Part shown: piece after piece, positions 10,615 through 21,446 of the stretch | Numbering within the stretch: position 1 is the first letter of the stretch | Layout of the letters: each line of letters begins with the position of its first letter | Assembly (NCBI RefSeq): GCF_026151205.1 | Contig: NC_087074.1 | Span: 13,065,182-13,125,181 of the forward strand | Length of the DNA stretch: 60,000 bases | Direction of reading: 5' to 3' | Source of the DNA: Bolinopsis microptera | Taxonomy: Eukaryota; Ctenophora; Tentaculata; Lobata; Bolinopsidae | Position numbers and translations under genes: made by a program | Notes under the pieces: model-generated | Told to the model about the DNA's origin: nothing | Database searches by the model: none | What the model saw: only the letters and a program-made list of their open reading frames with translations

Positions 10615-10715
10615 AACTCGACCGGGATATAACCGGCGCAGCCGGAATACCGGCTGGTATTTGGCGATTTTGTACCGGTACCGGCCGGGATTTTGGTTTT
10701 AGCCGGGATTTTTCC
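10615..10715. repeat. GC-rich CCGGGA/ACCGGC low-complexity patch
   Basis: A hundred bases dominated by ACCGGG, CCGGC and CCGGGA words in AT-rich surroundings. The words resemble the CCCGGT arrays at 25.65-25.75 and 26.44-26.73 kb. Confidence 0.6.
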
Positions 10716-11123
10716 AAAATAAATTCAGTTTTTCTCAACGTTAATTTGAGTCCAAAATTAACAAATCTGTGAACATTTTCCTAAAACATTTTGACGAAGT
10801 CATTGAACAATGGAGACTGGAGTCAATCTATATTTAACATAATCATGGGTGTACGAATTATGGACTTCTTTCTGACTTATGACTTAATTATTGTGACTAA
10901 GTGTCACGGCTCACGGTCTTGTGTTACCGAGGGACAAGTAAAACAGAGTTCTCCGGGTAAAGAAAGCATTAATAAATGCTATTCAGTATTCATCCTATTC
11001 AATTATTCAGGTAAGGTGATGTAAACTGTAAAGTGATAAGCTCCAACGTCAAACACCATGTTCAATTAAATAAGTTTAAGTAACCAATACCAGATCACAG
11101 GATTGTTATAGTTACGGAGACTG

Positions 11124-11516
11124 TTGGAAACGATGCAAACCAGGATCGGACTCCTATCAGAAATAGTCGACCACCGGTCCAGCCTCCCTCAAACTCAAAT
11201 GCCCTACCACTACCCCAGACCACATCCACCTCTTCAGCCAGGAACAGCGCTCCCACTATACCACTACCAGCAGTTCCTACCGCCTCAGAGGATACACTGC
11301 ACGTGCCCGTTATTCCTCATGCCTCGTCTTAAATGTCCAGTCCATGAATCCTGTGCATCAAGTGCGAGTATATGGGAAGTGCCAAAAATCTCAGCTCTTA
11401 TTCAGGAGAAATCCAAAAACCACTCGTTACCGTTTATTGCACTAATTACGGAAACGTGGCTCAAGTCCTACATGTCAGACAAATACAAAATGTGCATCAC
11501 CTCTTTCTCCTGCTGA
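11124..11516 (+). pseudogene. LINE ORF2 5' fragment (endonuclease start), copy 1
   Basis: The frame ends in a stretch resembling the start of a LINE AP endonuclease (FIALITETWLKSYMSDKY, where TETWL is the usual first catalytic block). It stops after about 130 codons with no further endonuclease blocks. The sequence from 11252 on is duplicated at 12498. Copy 1 carries a three-base insertion inside the otherwise conserved IALTETWL. It is a 5' remnant of a retroelement, not a host gene. Confidence 0.55.
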
Positions 11517-11917
11517 GCAGAACCTCCCCCTTAAAAGTAAACAAATCTGCATCGCCTCCCAACGACAATCCAGATATATTAAGCAGCAGAGACAATCATT
11601 TAAGGAGACTTCGATATCTATCAGGATCATGATTATACTGCCTGAGAACTCAGCACTTCAGGATGAAACATATAATATTTGGTTTTCTCGATTTCATTCA
11701 TATTTAGACAGAAGTCCGTGTAGATAATTGGTTATAGAATAATTGGATATAATTTCATGCGAAGTTGTGTCTGCGAAAATATACGTGTGAACTGGTCATC
11801 CCGCAAATGCTGAAAAAGTAGATGTTACCTATCATAAAATAACCGCTCGCACCGTACAGTGTACACGACAGAGTTGTGACTGCGTTTACAAATTCTTTAT
11901 CATATTGATGTGTTGCC

Positions 11918-12034
11918 ATGGCAACCGAAACTCCATCGGAAGATCGGCCTGTAAGGCATAATCATGATAATACACAGTATCAAAACATTGCCATTGATAT
12001 CATAGCAACATTCCAGAGATTAGATTATGTGTGT
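11918..12034 (+). CDS. Candidate first coding exon, copy 1 (unknown protein)
   Basis: An ATG in a good context (GCCATGG) opens a frame starting MATETPSEDRPVRHNHDNTQ and running about 38 codons to a GTAAGA splice-donor-like site. The same exon occurs at 15751-15865 in the second unit. Here a two-base gain in a GT run just before the donor changes the phase. I do not recognise the protein and no downstream exon was found, so this may be a captured gene fragment or chance. Confidence 0.25.
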
Positions 12035-12168
12035 GTAAGAAAATGTATGTTATAGTATTATACAGTCTGCTAGAACATTCCGTTTACACATGGTGGCCGA
12101 TAACAACTTGTTTAATTTATCTCCGAATTACACACAAATTTCTGAAAGTTTCGTAGACTTAAATCAAT

Positions 12169-12378
12169 TACAGAGGGTGTGGCTATTGGCCAGCCCCTCT
12201 ATTTCACTATTATGGTTGAAACTATAAGAATACAGATTATATTGTTACAGTGATTTTACAAAAGTCGAAACAGTAAACACCAATTTGTAGGATACTTTAA
12301 ATCACACCAAAATTGGTCCCAGAATGCAATGAAATCTGATGGCGTCTTTTCAGTGAAAAAGAGGCCACACTCTCTGTA
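12169..12378. mobile_element. MITE with TACAGAGGGTGTGGC inverted ends, copy 1
   Basis: The 210-bp segment begins TACAGAGGGTGTGGC and ends with the near reverse complement GCCACACTCTCTGTA. A TA-type boundary would fit a Tc1/mariner-related MITE. It is present at the same position in both duplication units, so it inserted before the duplication. Confidence 0.65.
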
Positions 12379-12432
12379 ATTTATTAAAGTTTACGAGACC
12401 TTTAGAAAATGAGTTATATAACTTGCAACTTA

Positions 12433-12474
12433 AACTAAGATAAATTGAGTATTTATACTCAATTTATCTTAGTT
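12433..12474. repeat. Perfect 20-bp stem hairpin, copy 1
   Basis: AACTAAGATAAATTGAGTAT, two bases, then its exact reverse complement. Repeated unchanged at 16264-16305. Confidence 0.9.
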
Positions 12475-12564
12475 GCATGAGTAATATATATATACTACCC
12501 ACTATACCACTACCAGCAGTTCCTACCGCCTCAGAGGATACACTGCACGTGCCCGTTATTCCTC

Positions 12565-12759
12565 ATGCCTCGTCTTAAATGTCCAGTCCATGAATCCTGT
12601 GCATCAAGTGCGAGTATATGGGAAGTGCCAAAAATCTCAGCTCTTATTCAGGAGAAATCCAAAAACCACTCGTTACCGTTTATTGCACTTACGGAAACGT
12701 GGCTCAAGTCCTACATGTCAGACAAATACAAAATGTGCATCACCTCTTTCTCCTGCTGA
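12565..12759 (+). pseudogene. LINE ORF2 5' fragment (endonuclease start), copy 2
   Basis: 64 codons, the duplicate of 11313-11516. It keeps the uninterrupted endonuclease block FIALTETWLKSYMSDKYK and then stops. Other frames here are shadows. Confidence 0.55.
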
Positions 12760-13079
12760 GCAGAACCTCCCCCTTAAAAGTAAACAAATCTGCATCGCCT
12801 CCCAACGACAATCCAGATATATTAAGCAGCAGAGACAATCATTTAAGGAGACTTCGATATCTATCAGGATCATGATTTTACTGCCTGAGAACTCAGCACT
12901 TCAGGATGAAACATATAATATTTGGTTTTCTCGATTTCATTCATATTTAGACAGAAGTCCGTGTAGATAATTGGTTATAGAATAATTGGATATAATTTTA
13001 TGCGAAGTTGTGTCTGCGAAAATATACGTGTGAACTGGTCATCCCGCAAATGCTGAAAAAGTAGATGTTACCTATCATA

Positions 13080-13087
13080 AAATAACC
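13080..13087 (+). repeat. Target site duplication, left (AAATAACC)
   Basis: AAATAACC flanks the foldback element on both sides (also 15670-15677). It is present once at the corresponding site in the uninterrupted unit (11837-11844). Confidence 0.93.
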
Positions 13088-13475
13088 GGCACTATCCGTC
13101 GCGGAGTCGAGTCCGCGGCGGAGCCGCCGGACTCCGGGCGGACTCCGAGCGGACTCCGGCGGAGCCGCCGGACTCCGAGCGGACTCCGGCGGTGCTCCGC
13201 CAAAATGTATTTACAGTGGACTCGAGTACATTTTGGCGGACTCCAAGCGGCTCCGCGGCGGCTCGGCGGAGTGTCCATGTCCGCCGCGGACTAAGCCACT
13301 AGGCGGACTCCGGCGGAGTGCTTGGCGGACTCCGCCGGACCTCTCCGCCAGACTTGAATCCGGCGGAGTCCGGCGGAGCTTGGCGGAGTCCGCCAGCTCG
13401 GCGGACTCCGCTCGGAGTCCGCCGGACTCCAACAGAGTCCACTGACTTCCGACCTCCGTCTTCCGACCCTCGGCT
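13088..13475. repeat. GC-rich subterminal repeat array, left arm
   Basis: A block of CGGACTCCG, GAGTCCGCC and GGCGGAGCCGCC words repeated in direct and inverted orientation, sharply distinct from the AT-rich flanks. Such arrays are typical of the ends of foldback elements and may bind transposase. Many overlapping open frames arise here because the words lack stop codons. Confidence 0.85.
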
Positions 13476-15239
13476 AAATTTGTCACGTGACATACAACAT
13501 AGCATTTTGCAATATTGTGGTCAGATGAAAAGGTCGCTAGTGATAAATTCCTTAACCATTACCCTCACAATGTCAATAGTGTACAACTCTAGTCCTAACT
13601 TTGACCCTATAATGTATAAACGTTGACCCTAACCCTCCACCAAACCGTCAGCAGCGAAATATCAATGTCATTGACTGGTCACGTGACCAAAACAATTTTT
13701 GTCATATTATCTCATATGGGGAAGCGTTTTTAGCAAGCAAAAATACGTCGACCATCACAGGACGACGCCAGCCAGCACTCTCTACGCTCTTCGAGCTCCG
13801 ATCGTCCTGTGACGAAGTAAGGACGAAGCCTGAGGTCCTCAGGTAACATCGACCACCGATTGAAAATTCAAAGATTTTTTGACATAAAGGTCAAATGTAA
13901 AACTAAAATCTTGATGTTGATTGATTGACGACGTCAATTTTTGAGCACAGCGCGAGCGCATATTGCGGAAAAGGACCGCGTAGCTAGTCAAGATGTTGAT
14001 AAATATTTGGCTTGTGGCGCGATGTGTTGCTCTAACTATAGCCCTCTCGCTTGCAGTAGCGCGCGACCGCCGGAGGCGGAAATGACCTGGTTAGCTAGGT
14101 AAACGCGATGTGCCTTGTAGGATGAAATCCTACTAGCTGACGCGGGACGCCATTCGCAGCTGTGCTGCTCGCTGTACGTCAGCGATCGAAATTTATACGC
14201 GTATCCCCCGTTAAGATGTGCCACTCGAAGCGCCACACAATTTTTTTCGTTGCTCGTCGCACGTCGACGAACAACGAAGCTCGTTGCGACGCGCCGCGCA
14301 ATGAGCTGCCAGGCTAGGACATCGTCCTGGTCCAACAAATTCTGGCGAGCGATTTTCTCCAAAGATTTAATGAGGGCGTCGACGTGCGACGAGCAACGAG
14401 AAAAATTGCGTGGCGCGTCGGGTGGCACATCTTAACGGGTGATACGCGTATAAATTTCGATCGCTGACGTACAGCTAACATCACAGCTGCGAGTGGCGTC
14501 AGCTAGTAGGATTTCATCCTACAATGCAAGGCACATCGCGTTCATTTAGCTAACCAGGTGCTTTCGCGCCGCTGCGGGCGCGCTTGTTCCACAAGTCATT
14601 TCCGGCGGTCGCGCGCTTTTGCAAGCGAGAGGGCTATAGTTAGAGCAACACATCGCGCCACAAGCCAAATATTTATCAACATCTTGACTAGCTACGCGGT
14701 CCTTTTCCGCATGCGCTCGCGCTGTGCTCAAAAATTGACGTCGTCAATCAATCAGCATCAAGATTTTAGTTTTACATTTGACCTTTATGTCAAAAAATCT
14801 TTGAATTTTCAATCGGTGGTCGATGTTACCTGAGGACCTCAGGCTTCGTCCTTACTTCGTCACAGGACGATCGGAGCTCGAAGAGCGTAGAGAGTGCTGG
14901 CTGGCGTCGTCCTGTGATGGTCGACGTATTTTTGCTTGCTGGGATCCGGCCGAATGACGCCACATGCAACGTGTAGGGTAAAACTAAAAACGCTTCCCCA
15001 TATGAGATAATATGACAAAAATTGTTTTGGTCACGTGACCAGTCAATGACATTGATATTTCGCTGCGGACGGTTTGGTGGAGGGTTAGGGTCAACGTTTA
15101 TACATTATAGGGTCAAAGTTAGGACTAGAGTTGTACACTATTGACATTGTGAGGGTAATGGTTAAGGTTTATCACTAGCGACCTTTTCATCTGACCACAA
15201 TATTGCAAAATGCTATGTTGTATGTCACGTGACAAATTT

Positions 15240-15669
15240 AGCCGAGGGTCGGAAGACGGAAGTCAGTGGACTCTGTTGGAGTCCGGCGGACTCCGAGCGG
15301 AGTCCGCCGAGCTGGCGGACTCCGCCAAGCTCCGCCGGACTCCGCCGGATTCAAGTCTGGCGGAGTCCGCCAAGCACTCCGCCGGAGTCCGCGGCGGACC
15401 GGAGTCCGCCTAGTGGCTCAGTCCGCGGCGGACACTCCGCCGAGCAGCCGCGGAGCCGCTCGGAGTCCGCGGCGGACTTTAAAGTCCGCTCGGAGTCCGC
15501 TCGGCTCCGCTCGGAGTCCGCCAAAATGTACTCGAGTCCACTGTAAATACATTTTGGCGGAGCACCGCCGGAGTCCGCTCGGAGTCCGGCGGCTCCGCCG
15601 GAGTCCGCTCGGAGTCCGCTCGAAGTCCGGCGGCTCCGCCGCGGACTCGACTCCGCGACGGATAGTGCC
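15240..15669. repeat. GC-rich subterminal repeat array, right arm
   Basis: The inverted counterpart of 13088-13475, built on the same CGGACTCCG core and slightly longer through unit-number differences. Confidence 0.85.
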
Positions 15670-15677
15670 AAATAACC
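15670..15677 (+). repeat. Target site duplication, right (AAATAACC)
   Basis: Second copy of the 8-bp duplication flanking the foldback element. Sequence after it resumes the duplication unit at GCTCGCACCGTACAG. Confidence 0.93.
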
Positions 15678-15750
15678 GCTCGCACCGTACAGTGTACACG
15701 ACAGAGTTGTGACTGCGTTTACAAATTCTTTATCATATTGATGTGTTGCC

Positions 15751-15865
15751 ATGGCAACCGAAACTCCATCGGAAGATCGGCCTGTAAGGCATAATCATGA
15801 TAATACACAGTATCAAAACATTGCCATTGATATCATAGCAACATTCCAGAGATTAGATTATGTGT
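15751..15865 (+). CDS. Candidate first coding exon, copy 2 (unknown protein)
   Basis: Same candidate exon as at 11918: ATGG context, frame beginning MATETPSEDRPVRHNHDNTQ, ending at a GTAAGA donor-like site. The open frame would continue into the presumed intron to 15987. The foldback element ends only about 80 bp upstream of the ATG, in what would be the 5' leader or promoter. Function unknown; no second exon seen. Confidence 0.25.
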
Positions 15866-15999
15866 GTAAGAAAATGTATGTTATAGTATTATACAGTCTG
15901 CTAGAACATTCCGTTTACACATGGTGGCCGATAACAACTTGTTTAATTTATCTCCGAATTACACACAAATTTCTGAAAGTTTCGTAGACTTAAATCAAT

Positions 16000-16209
16000 T
16001 ACAGAGGGTGTGGCTATTGGCCAGCCCCTCTATTTCACTATTATGGTTGAAACTATAAGAATACAGATTATATTGTTACAGTGATTTTACAAAAGTCGAA
16101 ACAGTAAACACCAATTTGTAGGATACTTTAAATCACACCAAAATTGGTCCCAGAATGCAATGAAATCTGATGGCGTCTTTTCAGTGAAAAAGAGGCCACA
16201 CCCTCTGTA
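16000..16209. mobile_element. MITE with TACAGAGGGTGTGGC inverted ends, copy 2
   Basis: 210 bp with perfect 15-bp inverted ends (TACAGAGGGTGTGGC ... GCCACACCCTCTGTA). It is the duplicate of 12169-12378, where one end has a substitution. Confidence 0.7.
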
Positions 16210-16263
16210 ATTGATTAAAGTTTACGAGACCTTTAGAAAATGAGTTATATAACTTGGAACTTA

Positions 16264-16305
16264 AACTAAGATAAATTGAGTATTTATACTCAATTTATCT
16301 TAGTT
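16264..16305. repeat. Perfect 20-bp stem hairpin, copy 2
   Basis: Identical to 12433-12474: 20-bp arms with a 2-base loop. Confidence 0.9.
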
Positions 16306-16325
16306 GCATGAGTAATATATATATA

Positions 16326-19070
16326 CTCTCATTTTTTAGAGCAAACGTAATTTAAATGGCTAAACACAATTCAATAAAATTTGGCTCGATCCGATTATCC
16401 AAACTATCAAATAAATGCGAAAATGAACCTTCTTTTGAAAACAATGAACACAAATATGTTTCGATTTGACAAATTTCTCGAACCAGTGGTGGTAGTAAGT
16501 CATACCAGAACCAATTATTTCAATTGGGCACTCAGTGACTGAGCTATTAATGCCAACGTTTGCACACTGACTTTTGGCCCACCCTGTATATTTATAATAT
16601 ACGGCTGGAAAAAATGTAACTGGATATCTGCCACAATGCTGCTATTATTAAGGTTAAAGTAACATTTAGCACATAAAGAAGTCTGGTTTGCTAGGTTTTA
16701 ATTGGTCGTATAATAACAAATAAAAATGAGTTAAGACTACAAAAACGGTCGATAGAACCTAATTATAATACCTGTATCGAGAACTCGACTTCAATGCACT
16801 GATAGCGTTGGTACTAACATTCTATCAAATTATGTCATATCTTGAGACTTGATAGCTGCCTGAAACAGTTTTGAGTCAACATTATCGTGATATTCTAGAA
16901 ATTGAAACCAATTCTCAACTTTAAAAAAGCAGGTTTCAATAAATGCCATAGAATTAAATTCTACCTTTTTAAATTTTAAGAATTTGTTGATTTATTAAAA
17001 TTCTGTCTCAATTAATATATAAGGGTACATGCAATGTATTTCGACACGCACTGTAGACTCACTTATTGGATTCGTGCTAGATGCTGTGTACGTCACCCTC
17101 TTAACCACCTCTATGGCGAAGATGAGGATGGTAAGTGCAAGTACAGTAATGTGAGGAGAGGATGGGTATCATTTAGCACATTTTTGCTGTAGGTGTAAAG
17201 TAGCTCTTAGTCAAGGAGTATATAAATGACGGCACGACAAGGTTCTGCAACAGATCTCTCAACATGTTATCTTGTGAGCGCCGAGTGAACACTTATAAGA
17301 ACAAGGCCAGCGATGTAAGACAGTATCATTGACTTAGTCCATGCTGGGAGGAAAAAAGCAAGTACAGACGACCGAAAGGAGTCGTGGTTTGGGATCCTGA
17401 GTGGGTCTCGATATTGGATAGTGCTTTTATATATCGGACCTTATGATATTCTCAAGGTCACCAAGACGGCACAGTCTTATGGCGGGAGGTAACGGTACCA
17501 TCTAAAGAGCAGATTGCTGAATCATACAAGTAAAAACTCTACCGGTACAGCAGTCTTACAGCAGACTGAGATTCAAGCGAAAGAATTGTGCTGTTATAAT
17601 TATGCGGTTAAAGTTCTAGCACCGGGAGTAGTTGTTCACGGTTTGGAGAGAGCTGAGTAGGCTAGTACGGGATAGAAGGGAAGAAGCAGCTCACTGTTCC
17701 AGATGGATCTACTTCTTATCAAGGAAGAAGGAGTGGTAGGTATAGTAAGGAAGATTGGAGCCTAAGAGTTAACTTAACATCTAGAGGTACCACAAACTTT
17801 ATCTCGTCGCCAATTGCGAGCTTTAACGGGTTTCCTCAAGTGACTCGATGGTTTAATTGTGACAAATCATGATACGAACTTTGATGAACCCATAATAGTA
17901 TAGTGCAATAATACTATGATAGTATTCTCATAAGTTCTACCCTTGCAACCGAGTACAATGTACATACTAAGTGATATCAAGCTGCAATCTAAAATTTATT
18001 AATTGAATCTCAAAATAACTTCAAATTTTACCTAATAATTGCGACATCGTTGGAAGTGAGAAATAAAATACATTAAATTTTAATCCAATTCTGCGAGAGA
18101 AGATTTGCCCAGACAGCTGACAAGAATGTATTACCATACTTCCTGTAAATGTGGTAGTTATTAGGTCATATCAAACTTGAAAATTATGTCAAAGTTTTTC
18201 TCAGTCTCTGGTTTCAATCACCAGTAGAGTGCCCAGCCGCACCAAAACAACCTGCGATTTTTACGTGGGAAACATCGTATAATACACATGCTATACACTC
18301 TAGTTTTATAGCAGCTACTGATATCATGCGGCAGTATTAATAAGCATACAAATTCAGCGCAAAAAATTGTAAAGACGACACAAATTCATGCGGGATGTTA
18401 ATAAATGTGTCCATGTTGAACTCAAACTCCGACAGAATAATATTTCAAATCGGATATATTATAATTAATCAAATGGTATCTGCTCATGTTCCGTCTATAT
18501 AAACTACAAAACTTAATAAATTAGTGAAGTTCTGAAACAAAGATCACGACTAGGTTTTATCAAAATTGAAAAGAAAACCGATCGAAGTGCACTAGAGATA
18601 TAGTTTAAGTTTAAAGGGTCATCATTACTAAAATCTCTTCCTAGCTCCTAGCAATCAAGTTGTTAATCCTAGTTCTACACCTAAACAAGTACAAAATTAC
18701 AGCCTTACATTTTGAAATTTTTCGATATCCAGCTCAACATAAGACTTCGATACCAATAATGCATAATGGGTACATACCGATGATCGGTGTTCGTAAATAT
18801 TTGATTATTTATAGTATTGAAGTTTAAAATCTTCCTAATTATGTAAGAATAACAAAAGGAATCACGTACTAGTGTGCTGTTACGAAAAACAACTATTTAA
18901 TAAAAATAAATTAACAGTATTCGAGTACAAAATTAAAAATACAAACTCCAACATAATCGACAGACAAACTCAATAAATGAAGATTTCGTCGTGAAACGAG
19001 CTATATATACAGCTATAACGTAGCGCTCGACTCCAGTCTGAACCAAAATTAAGTCGCGTTCGTAGGAAAT
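16326..19070. other. No gene recognised
   Basis: About 2.7 kb without a supported exon. The stretch 17040-17860 is less AT-rich than its surroundings but has stop codons in all frames that I followed. Confidence 0.5.
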
Positions 19071-19079
19071 TGACCACCA

Positions 19080-20250
19080 GCTGCTGGTGGTTCGAATGTT
19101 GGTTTGCACACTACTGTGGTTGCGAGAAGCATTATTTGATGCGCGCGCGACCCAGTAGTGCATCGCGCTACAAGACCCCAGGCTATTATGTTCATTTATC
19201 GAATAAAGATTTGGCGGAATGACAGGCTGAGCGCGACCCAGTAATACGGCTGCAAAACCAAAAAACCAAAGTCACGTGAAATTTTTGGGCGAGCGATTTA
19301 GTAAGAGCCGCTTTCGCGCCACTTTGGGCGCGCTTGTTTCACACGTCAAGAGGCGGGCGCGCGCTACTGCAAGCGCAAGCGCTCTGGATAGAGCAAATGC
19401 ATAGCCATGTGTATACGCGTACTGCGTGACGCGCTTGTTTCACAAGTAGAATATACTCCTGTGCCGCCTTCGGCGGTCGCGCAATACTGCAAGCGAGAGG
19501 GCTCTGGTTAGAGCTAATGTCAATTCTTACAGCTCGGCGTGGCGCCTGTCCCAGTGTTGACGGATGTTCATGTTACTCTCCTAAATTTCTTCGAAGTAGT
19601 ATAGTGTGGCTGGGGCAAGTATTATAACGGAATAGCGCGCGCGGGGTTAGTCCATTAACAATGGACAACATCGCAACGTTGAACGTAAGATCCCGATCTT
19701 GGTCATACGTTGTAGACCTGCCGCGCAGTACGAGTGGCCACGATATACTACCACCTAGTGCATAGTGAAACGACAATGGGGCCGTCACGGCGCGGCGTGA
19801 TACAAACTGATCCAACGTGGTTGCTAGAAATACTATTTGTTGGTCGTTGGAGGACTCCGCCGCGAACTATTATTTTTGCTTTGCAAGATCGTTGCGCTCT
19901 CAGATCTGCTCTGCATGCAGACTGCAGAGCAACGATCTCGAAGGGCTGACATCGTCAATTAATATTATTGGATGCACAGCGCAGCCTAGTACTACTTGCA
20001 GTAGTGCACTACTTCATACGATTATTATTGATTAAATGAACATAAATATGGTAGCCTGGGGTCCCCAGGTAAAGTGTCGCAGTGTCGGTATGCACGGCCG
20101 ATGGTGCCCTCCCTATATATAGGGAAATAAATACCATGTATTTTATTCACGATTTCAATCCTTCGCAGCTCGGCGTGGCTATGGCCCAGTACACAGCGGT
20201 GCATCTCGCCTATCTACCACGGCACAGTGTCAGTACTACTGCATACTGCA
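19080..20250. repeat. Foldback/MITE family member, partly decayed
   Basis: Terminus-like motifs lie in opposite orientation: GACCCCAGGCTATTATGTTC at 19174 and, inverted, GAACATAAATATGGTAGCCT at 20038, continuing as GGGGTCCCCAGG. That gives a candidate element of about 0.9 kb. Internal blocks match the foldback element at 13-15.7 kb (GGGCGCGCTTGTTTCACA region, 19327) and the one at 49 kb (AAATTTCTTCGAAGTAG at 19584, CCATTAACAATGG at 19652). The flanks contain the GAGAAGCATTATTTGATGCG and CAATCCTTCGCAGCTCGG blocks seen at 8.3 and 49.8 kb. No intact coding frame. Confidence 0.6.
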
Positions 20251-20259
20251 TCGCAATAC

Positions 20260-21440
20260 AAACTGCAAACCATGTATATGATGTATGTAATGTTGAATGT
20301 GCAAGCACACGCTCACTTTTACATTATAATGTGACTACTATTATAAAGGGAGAAGTTTTACGTTTAAAACGGACAGAATTTTTAGTTTTACTGTTTATAT
20401 TGGTTCATTTATGAAAATGAAACAGCATATCCCTTATCGAACTTATCATTAAAACAATCATATTCAGAGATAAGATAGGCAAACTTATTATCGATAATAT
20501 TATTTACAAGATTTCTTCCGATTCGCATTTATTATAGCTCTGAAGCTTGAATGTAATGCACAACTTTCTTATTGAAGAAAGGGTCAGATCCGGATTTAAA
20601 ATTACCCGGCGTGCTTAACACCACTTTATTAAGTTAATTTCAACTAACCAAATGGTTTAGGCGTCGAAATCGCCTTTAATTTTGAGACTAAAGCTTCACC
20701 AAACTATGTCACTTCAAACAACCCATATTGAAGAAATATTCACATTTTACGTCAGAATCTTAGGGGGATCGAAAGGGCTTTTTAAAATTTGACGAAAAGC
20801 TGACGCTAATGTAATTTTGGCCAAGGCAATAGTGAATACTCCTTTAATGTAAACATACATGTTAGATATGATATTTTTAGAATATCTTCGATCAAATCAT
20901 AATTTATCAAGGCATCTTCAATCGTGTACATCGACAAAAAATGTAATCCAAAAGTCTCAACAAGTCTCTCATTGATACTTGCGTATACCCTGGAAATTTC
21001 AATAAATTACAACCTAATTATAATTATATATCTCGCCCGATTCTTCCTTTCAGCTCGTCAATCAAACAATAAAATTGCGTCATCAGTCATATTATCTCTC
21101 CTGCATCTTAATATCAAACATACATATCATACATATCTATCAAACATACATATCTATCAAACATACATACGTATTTATCAGTCAGTGCTAAAATCAATTC
21201 AATACTGAAAACTTATCCACGATTTCGAATAAACGCTTCTCCTATCTCCATTGCGATAGCATATAAATTCGTCTGCATGCAACTTAAAAAACTGAACTAT
21301 ACACATTTTCTCATTATAATAATCATATTACAGTATATCAATAATGTTTATCTCGGGTAAATCAAGCATTACAACTTTACCTCTGCCATTACAACTATAT
21401 TCAATTCTGTCAAAGCTAGTCCAATTATCAAAACCCTCAT
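20260..21440. other. No gene recognised; short CATACATATCTATCAAA repeat
   Basis: AT-rich sequence. A small tandem repeat of CATACATATCTATCAAA lies at about 21117-21182. Otherwise nothing supported. Confidence 0.5.
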
Positions 21441-21446
21441 TTTAAC

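Larger units (their letters stand above)
11252..12497. repeat. Tandem duplication, unit 1 (contains the empty insertion site)
   Basis: The unit is 1,246 bp and starts at CCCACTATACCACTACCAGC. The same start recurs at 12498. Both units carry, in order, the LINE endonuclease fragment, a candidate first exon beginning at a Kozak-like ATGG, a 210-bp MITE, and a perfect 42-base hairpin. Unit 1 is continuous across the site where unit 2 has a 2.6-kb insertion. Confidence 0.92.
13088..15669. mobile_element. Complete foldback (long inverted repeat) DNA transposon, 2,582 bp
   Basis: The termini are perfect inverted repeats starting GGCACTATCCGTCGCGGAGT. The arms run from 13088 to about 14270 and back from about 14376 to 15669, leaving a loop of about 105 bp. 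Arms differ by a few indels, for example extra bases at about 14940-14980. The outer ~390 bases of each arm are dense, GC-rich repeats built on the core CGGACTCCG. The inner arms are mixed sequence that includes the CCTGAGGNCCTCAGG motif of the dispersed family. An 8-bp target duplication and an empty paralogous site prove the boundaries. No transposase is seen, so it must be mobilised in trans. An 8-bp duplication would fit hAT or P-type transposases, but the termini do not identify a superfamily for me. Confidence 0.93.
12498..16325. repeat. Tandem duplication, unit 2 (interrupted by a foldback transposon)
   Basis: Same content as 11252-12497, split at 13087/15678 by the foldback element. 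Removing the insertion and one target duplication leaves about 1,238 bp, against 1,246 in unit 1. The difference comes from small indels, such as three bases in the LINE fragment and two in a GT run. Unit 2 ends at about 16325, where the sequence leaves the shared TATATATACT. Confidence 0.92.

Noticed and set aside
13075-13626. Several overlapping Ser/Pro/Arg-rich frames, repeated at 15210-15752
   Set aside because: They arise in all frames from the CGGACTCCG repeats, which contain few stop codons; they are composition artefacts.
14036-14428. 130-codon minus-strand frame across the centre of the foldback element
   Set aside because: It is read from GC-rich inverted arms and the loop, has no recognisable domain, and mirror frames of similar length occur on the other strand.
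20924-21208. 94-codon plus-strand frame upstream of the carrier gene
   Set aside because: Its second half is the CATACATATCTATCAAA repeat, and nothing supports expression.
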